Part shown: positions 1 through 7,240 of the stretch, piece by piece
How the letters are laid out: each line of letters opens with the position of its first letter
Numbering within the stretch: the stretch's first letter is position 1
Assembly: GCF_003313335.1 (NCBI RefSeq)
Contig: NZ_QMHP01000005.1
Coordinates: 1 to 64,000, forward strand
Length of the DNA: 64,000 nucleotides
Direction: 5' to 3'
DNA from: Pedobacter zeaxanthinifaciens
GTDB taxonomy: Bacteria > Bacteroidota > Bacteroidia > Sphingobacteriales > Sphingobacteriaceae
Position numbers and translations under genes: made by a program
The notes under the pieces: generated by a model
What the model was told of the DNA's origin: nothing
The model's input: the letters and a program-made list of their open reading frames with translations, nothing else
The model's database searches: none

Positions 1-96
1 GTCTTAATGTTCCGCCTCAGTTCTGCACATCGTTGTTCCAGTCTTTTTTTTTATCGCTACCGAACTCCGTCCGTCAGCTCCCGTTTCGTTTGGGAC

Positions 97-128
97 TGCA
101 AAGGTAGGAAACTTTTTCTTTTCCGCAA
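97..128 (-). promoter_or_regulatory. Bacteroidota promoter, copy 1 (probable rrn promoter)
   Basis: Read on the minus strand, a TTGCGG -33 element (123-128) is followed after 19 bases from its TTG by TACCTTTGCA (97-106), matching the Bacteroidota consensus TTG-N19-TAnnTTTG exactly. It points toward position 1. It is the promoter closest to the left edge of three copies with the same spacing, which suggests a strongly expressed stable-RNA operon just outside the window (inference). Confidence 0.75.
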
Positions 129-222
129 ATAAAAAATAAAATTATTTTTTACTGCCTTTCTCCACCTCATCTCCCCCATTTCCCTCTTCCTTCAAACCTC
201 CCAACTTCCTTCCGAAGCGGAG

Positions 223-254
223 TGCAAAGGTAGCAAAACTTTTGTCAACCGCAA
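223..254 (-). promoter_or_regulatory. Bacteroidota promoter, copy 2 (probable rrn promoter)
   Basis: Minus strand: TTGCGG (249-254), 19-base spacing from TTG, TACCTTTGCA (223-232). Its downstream flank, including CTCCGCTTCGGA, is shared with copy 3, so the two arose by local duplication. No open reading frame of quality follows before the edge. Confidence 0.75.
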
Positions 255-357
255 GAAAAAAATCAAATTATTAAAACTTTTTCCCTTTGGCACTGTTTGC
301 CGCTCTTCATCACCCACACATCTTCCTTCCGCACATCCCTCTTCCTCCGAAGCGGAG

Positions 358-389
358 TGCAAAGGTAGCAAAATTCAGGTCGCCCGCAA
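358..389 (-). promoter_or_regulatory. Bacteroidota promoter, copy 3 (probable rrn promoter)
   Basis: Minus strand: TTGCGG (384-389), 19-base spacing from TTG, TACCTTTGCA (358-367). Same architecture as the two copies to the left and most distal from the edge. Confidence 0.72.
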
Positions 390-580
390 TGCCCGAACGG
401 GTGTTTTTTGAACCACGGCACACAACCACCTGGGATACAGCCATAAAAATTGAAAAAACAAATGAACAATATGAAAAGAAAAGTGTTTATATGCTCAATT
501 CAACCACAAACTTGGACTGATGCAAATAAAAACGAAGTATTTTGCAGGGGTTGGCGTAAAATAAACCCGATGAAAACGAA

Positions 581-634
581 AAGCCCGCATCCCGATTTCA
601 AGAGGGAGCGGACTTGTAGTGGACAGCGGGGCTA
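581..634 (-). terminator. Possible terminator or structured element
   Basis: On the minus strand a GCCCCGC arm near 628-634 and a GCGGGCT arm near 582-588 can pair around an interior that holds a second small stem, and the right arm is followed by CTTTTCGTTTT. It lies about 40 bases past the stop of the CoA-binding gene, so a terminator is plausible. The loop is long for a simple intrinsic terminator. Confidence 0.4.
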
Positions 635-670
635 TACTATAATATGTGTGATGCTACTGCTTTTCTATAT

Positions 671-1030
671 TCAATATTGTCCGGTTGCTAAAAGTACCAA
701 TGTACATGCTTCCGTATAGGCGATATCATTTGCATCCAATACCCTTTGCAATTCTCTATTTTCGGTACCTGGATTAAAAATAACACGTTTAGGATTGGTT
801 GCTACTATATAATCAAAATACTGAGGCTGAGTTGCCGGCCCTATATATAAAGTAATGGTATCAATATCCGGATGAATGTTTTCAGGTTTTTCGATAGCTG
901 CTCCGGCCACCTCACCGGTTTTAACTCCTACATTTACGATTTGATGACCACGACCGGTAAGCATATGGGCTGCTTTATAGGAATACCTGCTAGGATCAGG
1001 ACTTGCGCCGATGATGAGTGTTTTTTTCAT
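671..1030 (-). CDS. CoA-binding domain protein (YccU-like)
   Basis: A 119-residue Rossmann-type CoA-binding protein. It opens with KKTLIIGASPDPSRYSYKA, the nucleotide-binding loop with the S-R-Y segment typical of the family, and later has VIFNPGTEN and EACTLVLL, which match the second half of the fold. The family is small, cytoplasmic and of unproven physiological role. I place the start at the ATG at 1030; an in-frame ATG at 1051 would add seven residues with no family similarity. The FAD oxidoreductase gene ends 27 bases upstream of the 1051 ATG on the same strand, so the two may be cotranscribed. Confidence 0.85.
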   Translation of the reverse strand: MKKTLIIGASPDPSRYSYKAAHMLTGRGHQIVNVGVKTGEVAGAAIEKPENIHPDIDTITLYIGPATQPQYFDYIVATNPKRVIFNPGTENRELQRVLDANDIAYTEACTLVLLATGQY

Positions 1031-1077
1031 ATTGATATTGTGATTAGGCATACTATAAGTTAAACGATTTTATGCAA

Positions 1078-2625
1078 CTAATGTTTATGCTGATTTAGAA
1101 TTGCATTGGCACAATTGATGCCATCGATAGCTGCAGAGACGATTCCGCCTGCATAGCCAGCCCCCTCGGCACAAGGATACAATCCTTTTATTTGTGGGTG
1201 CTGAAAGGTTTCTTTATCACGTGGTATGCGTACTGGCGATGAAGTTCGACTTTCTACTCCAACTAAAATTGAATCATTAGTATAGTATCCCTTCATTTTT
1301 TTGCCAAACAAAGGAAGTGCGCCTTTTAGACTTTGCGAAACAAAATCCGGAAGAATATTATCTAACATTACACTTTTGGTACCTGGCAGATAGGAATTTT
1401 TAGGCAAATCGATGGATAGTCGGTTCTCTACAAAATCAACCATGCGTTGTGCCGGAGCAACCAAATTGCCACCGCCTGCTTCAAATGCCTTTTGTTCAAT
1501 TGCAGACTGAAAATTTAACATCCGCAAAGGATCATAACCCTGTACATCGTCGAGTGTGATTTGCACTACCGTACCCGAATTAGCGAAAGGGTTGTTGCGC
1601 TTTGAAGGAGACCAACCGTTGACTACTATTTCATTTAAATCTGTTGCGCAGGGTGCTATGATACCTCCTGGGCACATACAAAAAGAAAATACACCCCTAC
1701 TTTTCACCTGCTCAACTAAACTATAATAAGCAGGTGGCAGGTACTCACTACGGATATCGCAATGATACTGTGCTTGATCAATCACATTTTGAGGATGCTC
1801 TATACGAACTCCCAAGGCAAAAGGCTTTGCTTCGATAAGGATATTTTTGCTGTGCAATAACTCATAGATATCTCTAGCCGAATGCCCTGTGGCTAAAATA
1901 ACAGCATCGGCGTTGATTTCCTGCTCGTGATTAACGCTGATGCCTTTTACTTTTCCATTTTCAATAACGAGATCCGTTAACTTGGCATCAAAAAATACTT
2001 CTCCACCATTTTCTAATATGGTTTGGCGGATAGCAGTGATGATATGCGGTAGTTTATTTGTACCAATGTGCGGACGAGCATCCACCATGATATCAGGATG
2101 TGCGCCATGATCGACAAATATTTGTAATACCTTATTGATATCGCCACGTTTGTTAGAACGCGTATACAACTTCCCATCAGAGTAAGTACCGGCCCCACCC
2201 TCGCCATAGCAGTAGTTTGATTCGGTATTTACTAAACCTTGTTTATTAATAGCAGCCAAATCTCTACGACGTTGCTTAACATCTTTACCACGCTCCACCA
2301 CAATAGGCTTTAACCCGATTTCAATACATTGCAATGCCGCAAACAAACCGGCTGGCCCTGCCCCTACTATGATGACTTTTTTATCGTCGCTAACCTTATT
2401 GTATGTTAAATTTTGTTTTAAAGGTGTATAGGCTTCATCAATATATGCCCGAATTTGCATACGATAGACTACTTTTCTAGAGCGGGCATCTATAGATCTC
2501 TTTAAAATATTGAAGTGATTGATGCGGCTTTGATGAATGTTTAGCGAATTAGCAAGGCTATCTAGAATGGCCTGGTGGTTATCAACGTTGTATGGCGCAA
2601 CAGTTATTTCGATGTCTTTTTGCAT
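1078..2625 (-). CDS. FAD-dependent oxidoreductase, COG2509 type
   Basis: A 515-residue flavoprotein. A short N-terminal domain of about 80 residues precedes the FAD-binding motif VIIVGAGPAGLFAA (GAGPAG at about 88-93). Further flavoprotein features are ADAVILATGHSARD and a C-terminal GLYPCAEGAGYAGGIVSAAIDG, which closes the FAD site. This layout is that of the conserved 'uncharacterised FAD-dependent dehydrogenase' family; the substrate is unknown. The ATG at 2625 is used: the longer frame would need a TTG at 2637. A TAATTTTG promoter element at 2657-2664 sits at a suitable distance upstream. Confidence 0.9.
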   Translation of the reverse strand: MQKDIEITVAPYNVDNHQAILDSLANSLNIHQSRINHFNILKRSIDARSRKVVYRMQIRAYIDEAYTPLKQNLTYNKVSDDKKVIIVGAGPAGLFAALQCIEIGLKPIVVERGKDVKQRRRDLAAINKQGLVNTESNYCYGEGGAGTYSDGKLYTRSNKRGDINKVLQIFVDHGAHPDIMVDARPHIGTNKLPHIITAIRQTILENGGEVFFDAKLTDLVIENGKVKGISVNHEQEINADAVILATGHSARDIYELLHSKNILIEAKPFALGVRIEHPQNVIDQAQYHCDIRSEYLPPAYYSLVEQVKSRGVFSFCMCPGGIIAPCATDLNEIVVNGWSPSKRNNPFANSGTVVQITLDDVQGYDPLRMLNFQSAIEQKAFEAGGGNLVAPAQRMVDFVENRLSIDLPKNSYLPGTKSVMLDNILPDFVSQSLKGALPLFGKKMKGYYTNDSILVGVESRTSSPVRIPRDKETFQHPQIKGLYPCAEGAGYAGGIVSAAIDGINCANAILNQHKH

Positions 2626-2656
2626 GTGATTAGTCAAGTTTTTATCTTGAACGATA

Positions 2657-2664
2657 CAAAATTA
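2657..2664 (-). promoter_or_regulatory. -7 element for FAD oxidoreductase
   Basis: TAATTTTG on the minus strand fits TAnnTTTG, about 30 bases upstream of the ATG at 2625. No convincing TTG -33 element is seen at the usual spacing. Confidence 0.4.
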
Positions 2665-2802
2665 GTAATTTCAATTTAGTGTTGAATGATTTGATACATT
2701 ATATATAAGGTATGGCACTTTGTCAGTTTTTTGTATGTTTAAGTAACAAGGTATGAATATTGCTATCTAACCAACAAAATAAAAACCTAATAAAGAATTA
2801 AC

Positions 2803-3384
2803 ATGAAAAAAGTTTTAATTGGCATTGTTGCAGTTTTAGCGATAATAGCTTTGTTTAGCGGCTGTGGATATAATAGTTTAGTAAAACTAGATGAAGATGT
2901 TAAAACAAAATGGGGCGCTGTTGAAGCTCAATATCAAAGAAGAGCTGATTTGATCCCTAATTTGGTGAATACCGTTAAAGGTGCTGCTAAGTTTGAACAA
3001 TCAACATTAACTGCTGTTATCGAAGCCCGCAGCAAAGCGAGCCAAATTACGGTTGATCCTAACAAGCTTACAGAAGAAAACATTCAAAAGTACCAGGCTG
3101 CTCAAGGTCAAATTACACAAGCATTGGGAAGATTGATGGTACTTACGGAAAATTATCCACAGTTGAAGGCTACTGATCAGTTTAGAGACCTGTCGGCTCA
3201 GCTAGAAGGAACTGAGAACAGAATTACCGTTGCCAGAACAGACTATAACGCTGCTGTACAAAGCTATAACACTAAAGTTAGGTCGTTTCCGAACAACATC
3301 ACTGCCGGAATGTTTGGCTTTAGTCAGAAAGCAGCATTTAAAGCTGACGCTGGTGCGCAAAATGCTCCTAAAGTAGAATTTTAG
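2803..3384 (+). CDS. lemA: LemA family lipoprotein
   Basis: A 193-residue LemA protein. A hydrophobic N-terminus ends in LFSGC, a lipobox, so it is probably anchored in a membrane. The family core YNSLVKLDEDVKTKWGAVE and QRRADLIPNLVNTVKG is clear, followed by the long helical segment ending in FPNNITAGMFGF. LemA proteins form a helical bundle on an N-terminal anchor; their role is poorly known. It is followed by two TPM-domain genes, a widespread association in Bacteroidota that suggests a shared membrane or envelope function. Confidence 0.95.
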   Translation: MKKVLIGIVAVLAIIALFSGCGYNSLVKLDEDVKTKWGAVEAQYQRRADLIPNLVNTVKGAAKFEQSTLTAVIEARSKASQITVDPNKLTEENIQKYQAAQGQITQALGRLMVLTENYPQLKATDQFRDLSAQLEGTENRITVARTDYNAAVQSYNTKVRSFPNNITAGMFGFSQKAAFKADAGAQNAPKVEF

Positions 3385-3469
3385 TTATAAAAGGATATTA
3401 TTTAAGGGTAATGTATAACTTACACAACGTTGAAGTTTACGTTACCCTTTAATTTTAATTTGAGTTGTC

Positions 3470-3907
3470 ATGTCTATTTTTAGTACTAAAGAACAAGAGC
3501 AAATTGCACAAGCAATAACAGATGCTGAAAAAGCGACTTCTGGAGAAATTCGTATTGCTGTAGAAAAACACTGTAAGGGCGACGCCTACGAAAGAGCAAC
3601 TGGTTATTTTTATGAATTGGGGATGGACAAAACATCCCTACATAACGGAGTTTTAATTTATTTGGCTACGGAAGATCATAAATTTGCCATTATTGGCGAC
3701 AAAGGAATCAACAATTTGGTGCCATCAGATTTTTGGGAGACAACCAAAACGGCCATGAAGGCGCACTTTATGTCTGGAAACTTATGCGATGGAATTATAG
3801 CTGGCATTGCACTAGCAGCCGAAAAACTCTCTATATTTTTCCCAAATAAGAACGACGATGTGAATGAATTGCCAAACGACATCGTTTTTCTTGATCCACA
3901 GCAATAA
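3470..3907 (+). CDS. TPM domain protein, cytoplasmic
   Basis: A 145-residue protein made of one TPM domain (the TLP18.3/Psb32/MOLO-1 fold). Seen are EKATSGEIRIAVEKHC, the strand GVLIYLATEDHKFAIIGDKGIN and the terminal GIIAGIALAAEKL. There is no signal peptide, unlike the next gene. TPM domains of plant and bacterial proteins have been linked to phosphatase activity and membrane repair, but function here is unproven. It starts 85 bases after lemA and ends 45 bases before the second TPM gene, so the three probably form one operon. Confidence 0.88.
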   Translation: MSIFSTKEQEQIAQAITDAEKATSGEIRIAVEKHCKGDAYERATGYFYELGMDKTSLHNGVLIYLATEDHKFAIIGDKGINNLVPSDFWETTKTAMKAHFMSGNLCDGIIAGIALAAEKLSIFFPNKNDDVNELPNDIVFLDPQQ

Positions 3908-3952
3908 TTAGTTATATCTTTCGAGATGTAACCTTACCTACAAATTCCTACA

Positions 3953-4729
3953 ATGAAAAGGTTATTGATTTTACTACATATTTTATTTTTCACTTTTAAC
4001 GGTTTTGCACAAGATTTCCCTGCTAAGCCAAACCGTTTAGTTAGTGATTATACCAACACTTTATCAGCTACGCAGGTAGCAAGTTTAGAAAGCAAATTGG
4101 TTGCCTTTGATGATTCCACATCTAACCAAATTGCTGTGGTTATTATTAAATCGGTTGGCGATTATGACATTAACGAATATGCCTATAAATTAGGGAGAGC
4201 TTGGGGCGTTGGCGGTAAGGAGAAAAATAATGGTGTTGTTTTGTTGGTTGCACTTGGTGACCGCAAACTTTCTATACAAACTGGCTACGGTTTAGAAGGA
4301 GCATTACCTGATGTGTATACAAAACGCATTATTGAAGATGATATTAAGCCTTACTTTAAGGAAGGGAATTACTACGAAGGCATTAATACTGGAGTTGATT
4401 CCATTATCAAATTAACCAAAGGAGAGTATAAAAACGACAAACCTAAAAAGAGAAAAGGACCGGGCGGCGCTGGGTCGGGTTTGATTATACTCATTATTGT
4501 GATCATCATCATTATTATATTGAGAAAAGGTGGTAGAGGCGGTGGCGGCCAGGTTATTGGTGGCAGAGGCGTTTCGGATGCCATTTTTTGGGGATTACTT
4601 TTTGGCAGTGGACGTAACTCTGGCGGCGGAGGTTTTGGCGGTGGCTTTGGCGGCGGCAGCAGCGGCGGTGGTTTTGGCGGTTTTGGTGGTGGAAGCTTTG
4701 GCGGCGGCGGAAGTAGCGGAAGTTGGTAA
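3953..4729 (+). CDS. Secreted TPM domain protein with Gly-rich tail (YgcG-like)
   Basis: A 258-residue protein: signal peptide (1-19, ending FNGFAQD), TPM domain (about 25-160, with LVSDYTNTLSATQVASLE and IQTGYGLEGALPD), a charged KPKKRKG stretch, a strongly hydrophobic Ile-rich membrane segment (about 177-190), and a C-terminal tail of about 60 residues that is almost only Gly, Ser and Phe. The order matches YgcG-type proteins. The domain is probably outside the cytoplasmic membrane with the tail on the other side. It closes the lemA-TPM-TPM operon. Confidence 0.92.
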   Translation: MKRLLILLHILFFTFNGFAQDFPAKPNRLVSDYTNTLSATQVASLESKLVAFDDSTSNQIAVVIIKSVGDYDINEYAYKLGRAWGVGGKEKNNGVVLLVALGDRKLSIQTGYGLEGALPDVYTKRIIEDDIKPYFKEGNYYEGINTGVDSIIKLTKGEYKNDKPKKRKGPGGAGSGLIILIIVIIIIIILRKGGRGGGGQVIGGRGVSDAIFWGLLFGSGRNSGGGGFGGGFGGGSSGGGFGGFGGGSFGGGGSSGSW

Positions 4730-4730
4730 C

Positions 4731-4779
4731 TAGTGGTTAGTGGTTAGTGGTTAGTGGTTAGTGGTTAGTGGTTAGTGGT
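4731..4779 (+). repeat. Seven tandem copies of TAGTGGT
   Basis: Directly after the TPM gene's stop the 7-base unit TAGTGGT occurs seven times without a mismatch. Related but decayed tracts occur at 40426-40455 and 42761-42796. The perfect copies suggest recent slippage. Confidence 0.95.
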
Positions 4780-4829
4780 GGGATTGCCGCTAGGATTGAA
4801 AGTTTAATATCCAAAAAAATTGTGTTGCT

Positions 4830-5216
4830 ATGTATAGGAAAGATTTGATTACTGCAGAAATAGAACGTTTAGCTCAGGTACTAGCGAGAATAATGGGCTT
4901 AAAACTTGATGGTGATTTTGCCAACGCTAACTCGTTATTCAACGAAACAATGGCGCAGTCGTTCCTATTGCCGCACACTATTTTAGACGATAGAAACCTA
5001 GATGCTTTTAAAATTTGGCTTAGCGAAAGCAATTTATCAGCTGAAAAACTTGATTCCTTAAGTGAGTTTTTGTTTTATGAATTAGGAATGAGTGCTGAAC
5101 GCAACCAAATCATAGCGCCTAAGCTTAATCTTATTTATCAGGTACTGGCCGAACAACATAAAATTGTACACCTGGTTAATTTCCATCGACAAGAAATTAT
5201 ACAACAGTACCTTTAA
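4830..5216 (+). CDS. Hypothetical protein, helical
   Basis: A 128-residue protein that I do not assign firmly. It begins MYRKDLITAEIERLAQVLAR and is predicted mostly alpha-helical, with no signal peptide, membrane segment or recognised catalytic motif. The opening resembles that of the DUF6483 family seen in Firmicutes, but this is only an impression. It stands alone between the TAGTGGT repeat and the Nudix gene and starts with ATG. Coding is supported by length and even amino-acid composition. Confidence 0.7.
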   Translation: MYRKDLITAEIERLAQVLARIMGLKLDGDFANANSLFNETMAQSFLLPHTILDDRNLDAFKIWLSESNLSAEKLDSLSEFLFYELGMSAERNQIIAPKLNLIYQVLAEQHKIVHLVNFHRQEIIQQYL

Positions 5217-5274
5217 TATACAACATTAGGCCGAAATAAGATTTCCAAAGAGTAGCCGAGCTATTTTTAATTTT

Positions 5275-5282
5275 TACTTTTG
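5275..5282 (+). promoter_or_regulatory. -7 element deciding the Nudix start
   Basis: TACTTTTG fits TAnnTTTG and lies 18 bases before the ATG at 5301. It overlaps the TTG at 5280 that would otherwise extend the Nudix frame, which rules that start out. A clear -33 TTG is not seen. Confidence 0.5.
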
Positions 5283-5300
5283 CCTTTTGAATTGATACGC

Positions 5301-5867
5301 ATGGAAATAAAAAAATGGCAAAAACTTGCCTCCAGATATTTAGTTAAAGAAAAGTGGGCAACCTTAAGGGTGGATACTTGTGAGCTACAGAACGGTGCTA
5401 TTAAGGATGATTATTATGTGCTAGAATATCCCAACTGGGTTAACGCTATTGCACTAACCGCTGAAAATCAAATTATCATGGTTCGTCAATATCGATTTGC
5501 AGGTGATATTATTTCTCTTGAAATTCCCGGCGGCGTTATTGATGATGGCGAAGCGCCGGAAGTAGCCGTAAAAAGAGAGTTGCTAGAAGAAACTGGCTAT
5601 ACTTTTGACACTTGCGAACTGGTTGCGACACTTTATCCTAATCCTGCTACGGCCAACAATCAAACTTTTACCTACTTATTAACTGGGGGTATAAAAACTC
5701 ACGAACAACATTTGGATGAGCATGAAATTTTGAATGTGGAACTGTACACGATTGAGGAGGTGAAAAACTTGCTAAAAGAAAATAAGATAGACCAAGCATT
5801 ACATGTAGCTGGCTTATTTTACGGATTGAATAAACTACAGGACAACCAATCAAACCATGGGCAATAA
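5301..5867 (+). CDS. Nudix hydrolase, ADP-ribose pyrophosphatase-like
   Basis: A 188-residue Nudix protein. The Nudix box (about 78-100) is complete: GVIDDGE, then R-E-L-L-E-E-T-G, fitting Gx5Ex7REUxEExGU, the Mg-binding hydrolase motif. The N-terminal part and the segment LVATLYPNPATANNQTFTYLL resemble NudF/ADP-ribose pyrophosphatase-type members that cleave nucleoside diphosphate sugars; the substrate is an inference. The ATG at 5301 is chosen because a promoter element covers the upstream TTG. Its end overlaps the DUF423 gene by 11 bases, implying coupled translation. Confidence 0.9.
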   Translation: MEIKKWQKLASRYLVKEKWATLRVDTCELQNGAIKDDYYVLEYPNWVNAIALTAENQIIMVRQYRFAGDIISLEIPGGVIDDGEAPEVAVKRELLEETGYTFDTCELVATLYPNPATANNQTFTYLLTGGIKTHEQHLDEHEILNVELYTIEEVKNLLKENKIDQALHVAGLFYGLNKLQDNQSNHGQ

Positions 5868-6234
5868 CACCATCATTTTTACCGGCACTACGTTTGGCAT
5901 CTTAGCAATTATATTAGGAGCGTTTGGAGCTCACGCGTTGAAGAAGGTACTGTCCACAGAAAAACTTGCCTCTTTCGAAGTGGGCGTACGTTATCAAATG
6001 TACAATGCTTTATTTTTATTGTTACTGGGATTTAATACTAATACGACAATCAGTAACATTAAATGGGCTTTTTATTTGGTAACTGCTGGTACAATATTAT
6101 TTTCTTTCAGCATTTATCTTTTAGCATTGGCTGAGCCACTAAAAAAGAACTTCAGATTTTTAGGGCCAGTTACGCCACTTGGAGGATTGTTAATAATTTT
6201 AGGCTGGGGCAGCTTACTGGCTACATTACTTTAA
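5857..6234 (+). CDS. DUF423 family membrane protein
   Basis: A 125-residue integral membrane protein with four hydrophobic segments. The family signature is clear: GAFGAHALKKVLS near the N-terminus, then SFEVGVRYQMYNALFLLLLG, and PVTPLGGLLIILGW near the end. Function of DUF423 (YgdD-like) proteins is not established. It begins inside the end of the Nudix gene in another frame, so both belong to one transcript. The downstream tetR runs convergently. Confidence 0.93.
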   Translation: MGNNTIIFTGTTFGILAIILGAFGAHALKKVLSTEKLASFEVGVRYQMYNALFLLLLGFNTNTTISNIKWAFYLVTAGTILFSFSIYLLALAEPLKKNFRFLGPVTPLGGLLIILGWGSLLATLL

Positions 6235-6247
6235 CTCAATAATTAAA

Positions 6248-6823
6248 TTAAAGTGCAGCTTTTACCAAATAAGGGAGAATTTCTTTTTGGAAAGCGACAA
6301 AATTCTTTCGTACATCGGCATCACTTACTGAAGTAAAAGCGAATGAAAAAACAATGCTTTTACTAGCTTTTAATAAAAAGGCCAAGCCTCCCCTACGAGC
6401 AGGGTTATTTTTAAAATGATCCAGTTCCAGATAAGCGGACAGCAGTAGGGCCTCTAGTTGGTCGGAAAGGTGCTTTAGAAATTCTTGTGAGTTGGCATTT
6501 TCACGTACAAAATCCCATCCAATAAACTCATTACATACAGTAAACGAAAGCCTGCAAGTTTTCATCACCAATGCTTTTAAGTGCTCTTCTTCATCTGCAA
6601 ACTGTGCCTTATTGGATAATATTCCATGTAAATTCACGTCCAAATAATCCATCAAAATAAAATCAAGAATTTGCTCCTTGCTTTCGAAATATTTATAGAT
6701 GGTAGCTTTTGCAATACGAGCCTTTTTGGCGATTTCGTTTACACTAGTTTTATGATAACCGTATTTCCTAAATAATTCCTTCGCGGCTCTTAGGATGCTA
6801 TTTTTTATTTTCTCTGGTTCCAT
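6248..6823 (-). CDS. TetR family transcriptional regulator
   Basis: A 191-residue regulator. The N-terminal helix-turn-helix (about 10-55) reads ILRAAKELFRKYGYHKTS and IAKATIYKYFESKEQIL, typical of TetR. The C-terminal ligand domain is not assignable. Its ATG overlaps the stop codon of the preceding lipoprotein gene by one base (TAATG), so translation is likely coupled, and pheS lies upstream on the same strand. No efflux or enzyme gene adjoins it, so its targets are unknown. Confidence 0.92.
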   Translation of the reverse strand: MEPEKIKNSILRAAKELFRKYGYHKTSVNEIAKKARIAKATIYKYFESKEQILDFILMDYLDVNLHGILSNKAQFADEEEHLKALVMKTCRLSFTVCNEFIGWDFVRENANSQEFLKHLSDQLEALLLSAYLELDHFKNNPARRGGLAFLLKASKSIVFSFAFTSVSDADVRKNFVAFQKEILPYLVKAAL

Positions 6824-7236
6824 TAATTTTTTACGTAAAGCGTATTGCCAGCAACGTATGCGTTATAGCGTTTTAATGATGTTTTGGCAGGTGCTTTTAC
6901 GGGACTGCCATCATAAAGTGAATATTTTGCGCCAGATACAGGGTCAGTTGCCGTTAAAGCGGGATCATCCAATACTATGGCATTTTTTTGTTCGGGGTTA
7001 ACCGTGCTGCACCTGTCGTAAGCCACATATTGGTTATCCGCCCTGCGGTAAATAATAATGCCAGCTACGCCATAGTTGTTAAAACTCACGGCGCCACCTG
7101 GCGTACTTAACCTGCTGATATTTGGATCGGTAAGTGGCGCACTAAAGTTAACTGGAAAATCGGGCACAAAGTTCTCTTGCTTCCCACATGCAGTGAAAAG
7201 CAGAAATAACGACAATATGCCCGCAATCCTTTTCAT
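6823..7236 (-). CDS. Rieske-like lipoprotein lacking cluster ligands
   Basis: A 137-residue lipoprotein (signal ending LLFTAC, then GKQ). The body resembles the Rieske fold of small Bacteroidota lipoproteins: IIYRRADNQYVAYDRCST, then DPVSGAKYSLYDGSPVKAPA, then a final strand. In true Rieske proteins these two loops supply C-x-H and C-x-x-H to a 2Fe-2S cluster. Here the first keeps one Cys but no His, and the second has neither, so it should not bind the cluster. It lies four bases after pheS and overlaps tetR by one base. The fold assignment is by motif position and moderately sure. Confidence 0.7.
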   Translation of the reverse strand: MKRIAGILSLFLLFTACGKQENFVPDFPVNFSAPLTDPNISRLSTPGGAVSFNNYGVAGIIIYRRADNQYVAYDRCSTVNPEQKNAIVLDDPALTATDPVSGAKYSLYDGSPVKAPAKTSLKRYNAYVAGNTLYVKN

Positions 7237-7240
7237 AATT

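Larger units (their letters stand above)
1..670. other. Gene-free leader and promoter region
   Basis: No convincing protein gene or tRNA is seen here. The short ORFs that exist run through the promoter repeats in several frames and resemble no family I know. Besides the three promoters, positions 581-634 form a GC-rich structured patch between the CoA-binding gene and the promoters. Confidence 0.6.

Noticed and set aside
263-719. Several short ORFs on both strands in the left gene-free region
   Set aside because: They run through promoter repeats and the structured patch, overlap one another in different frames and resemble no family.
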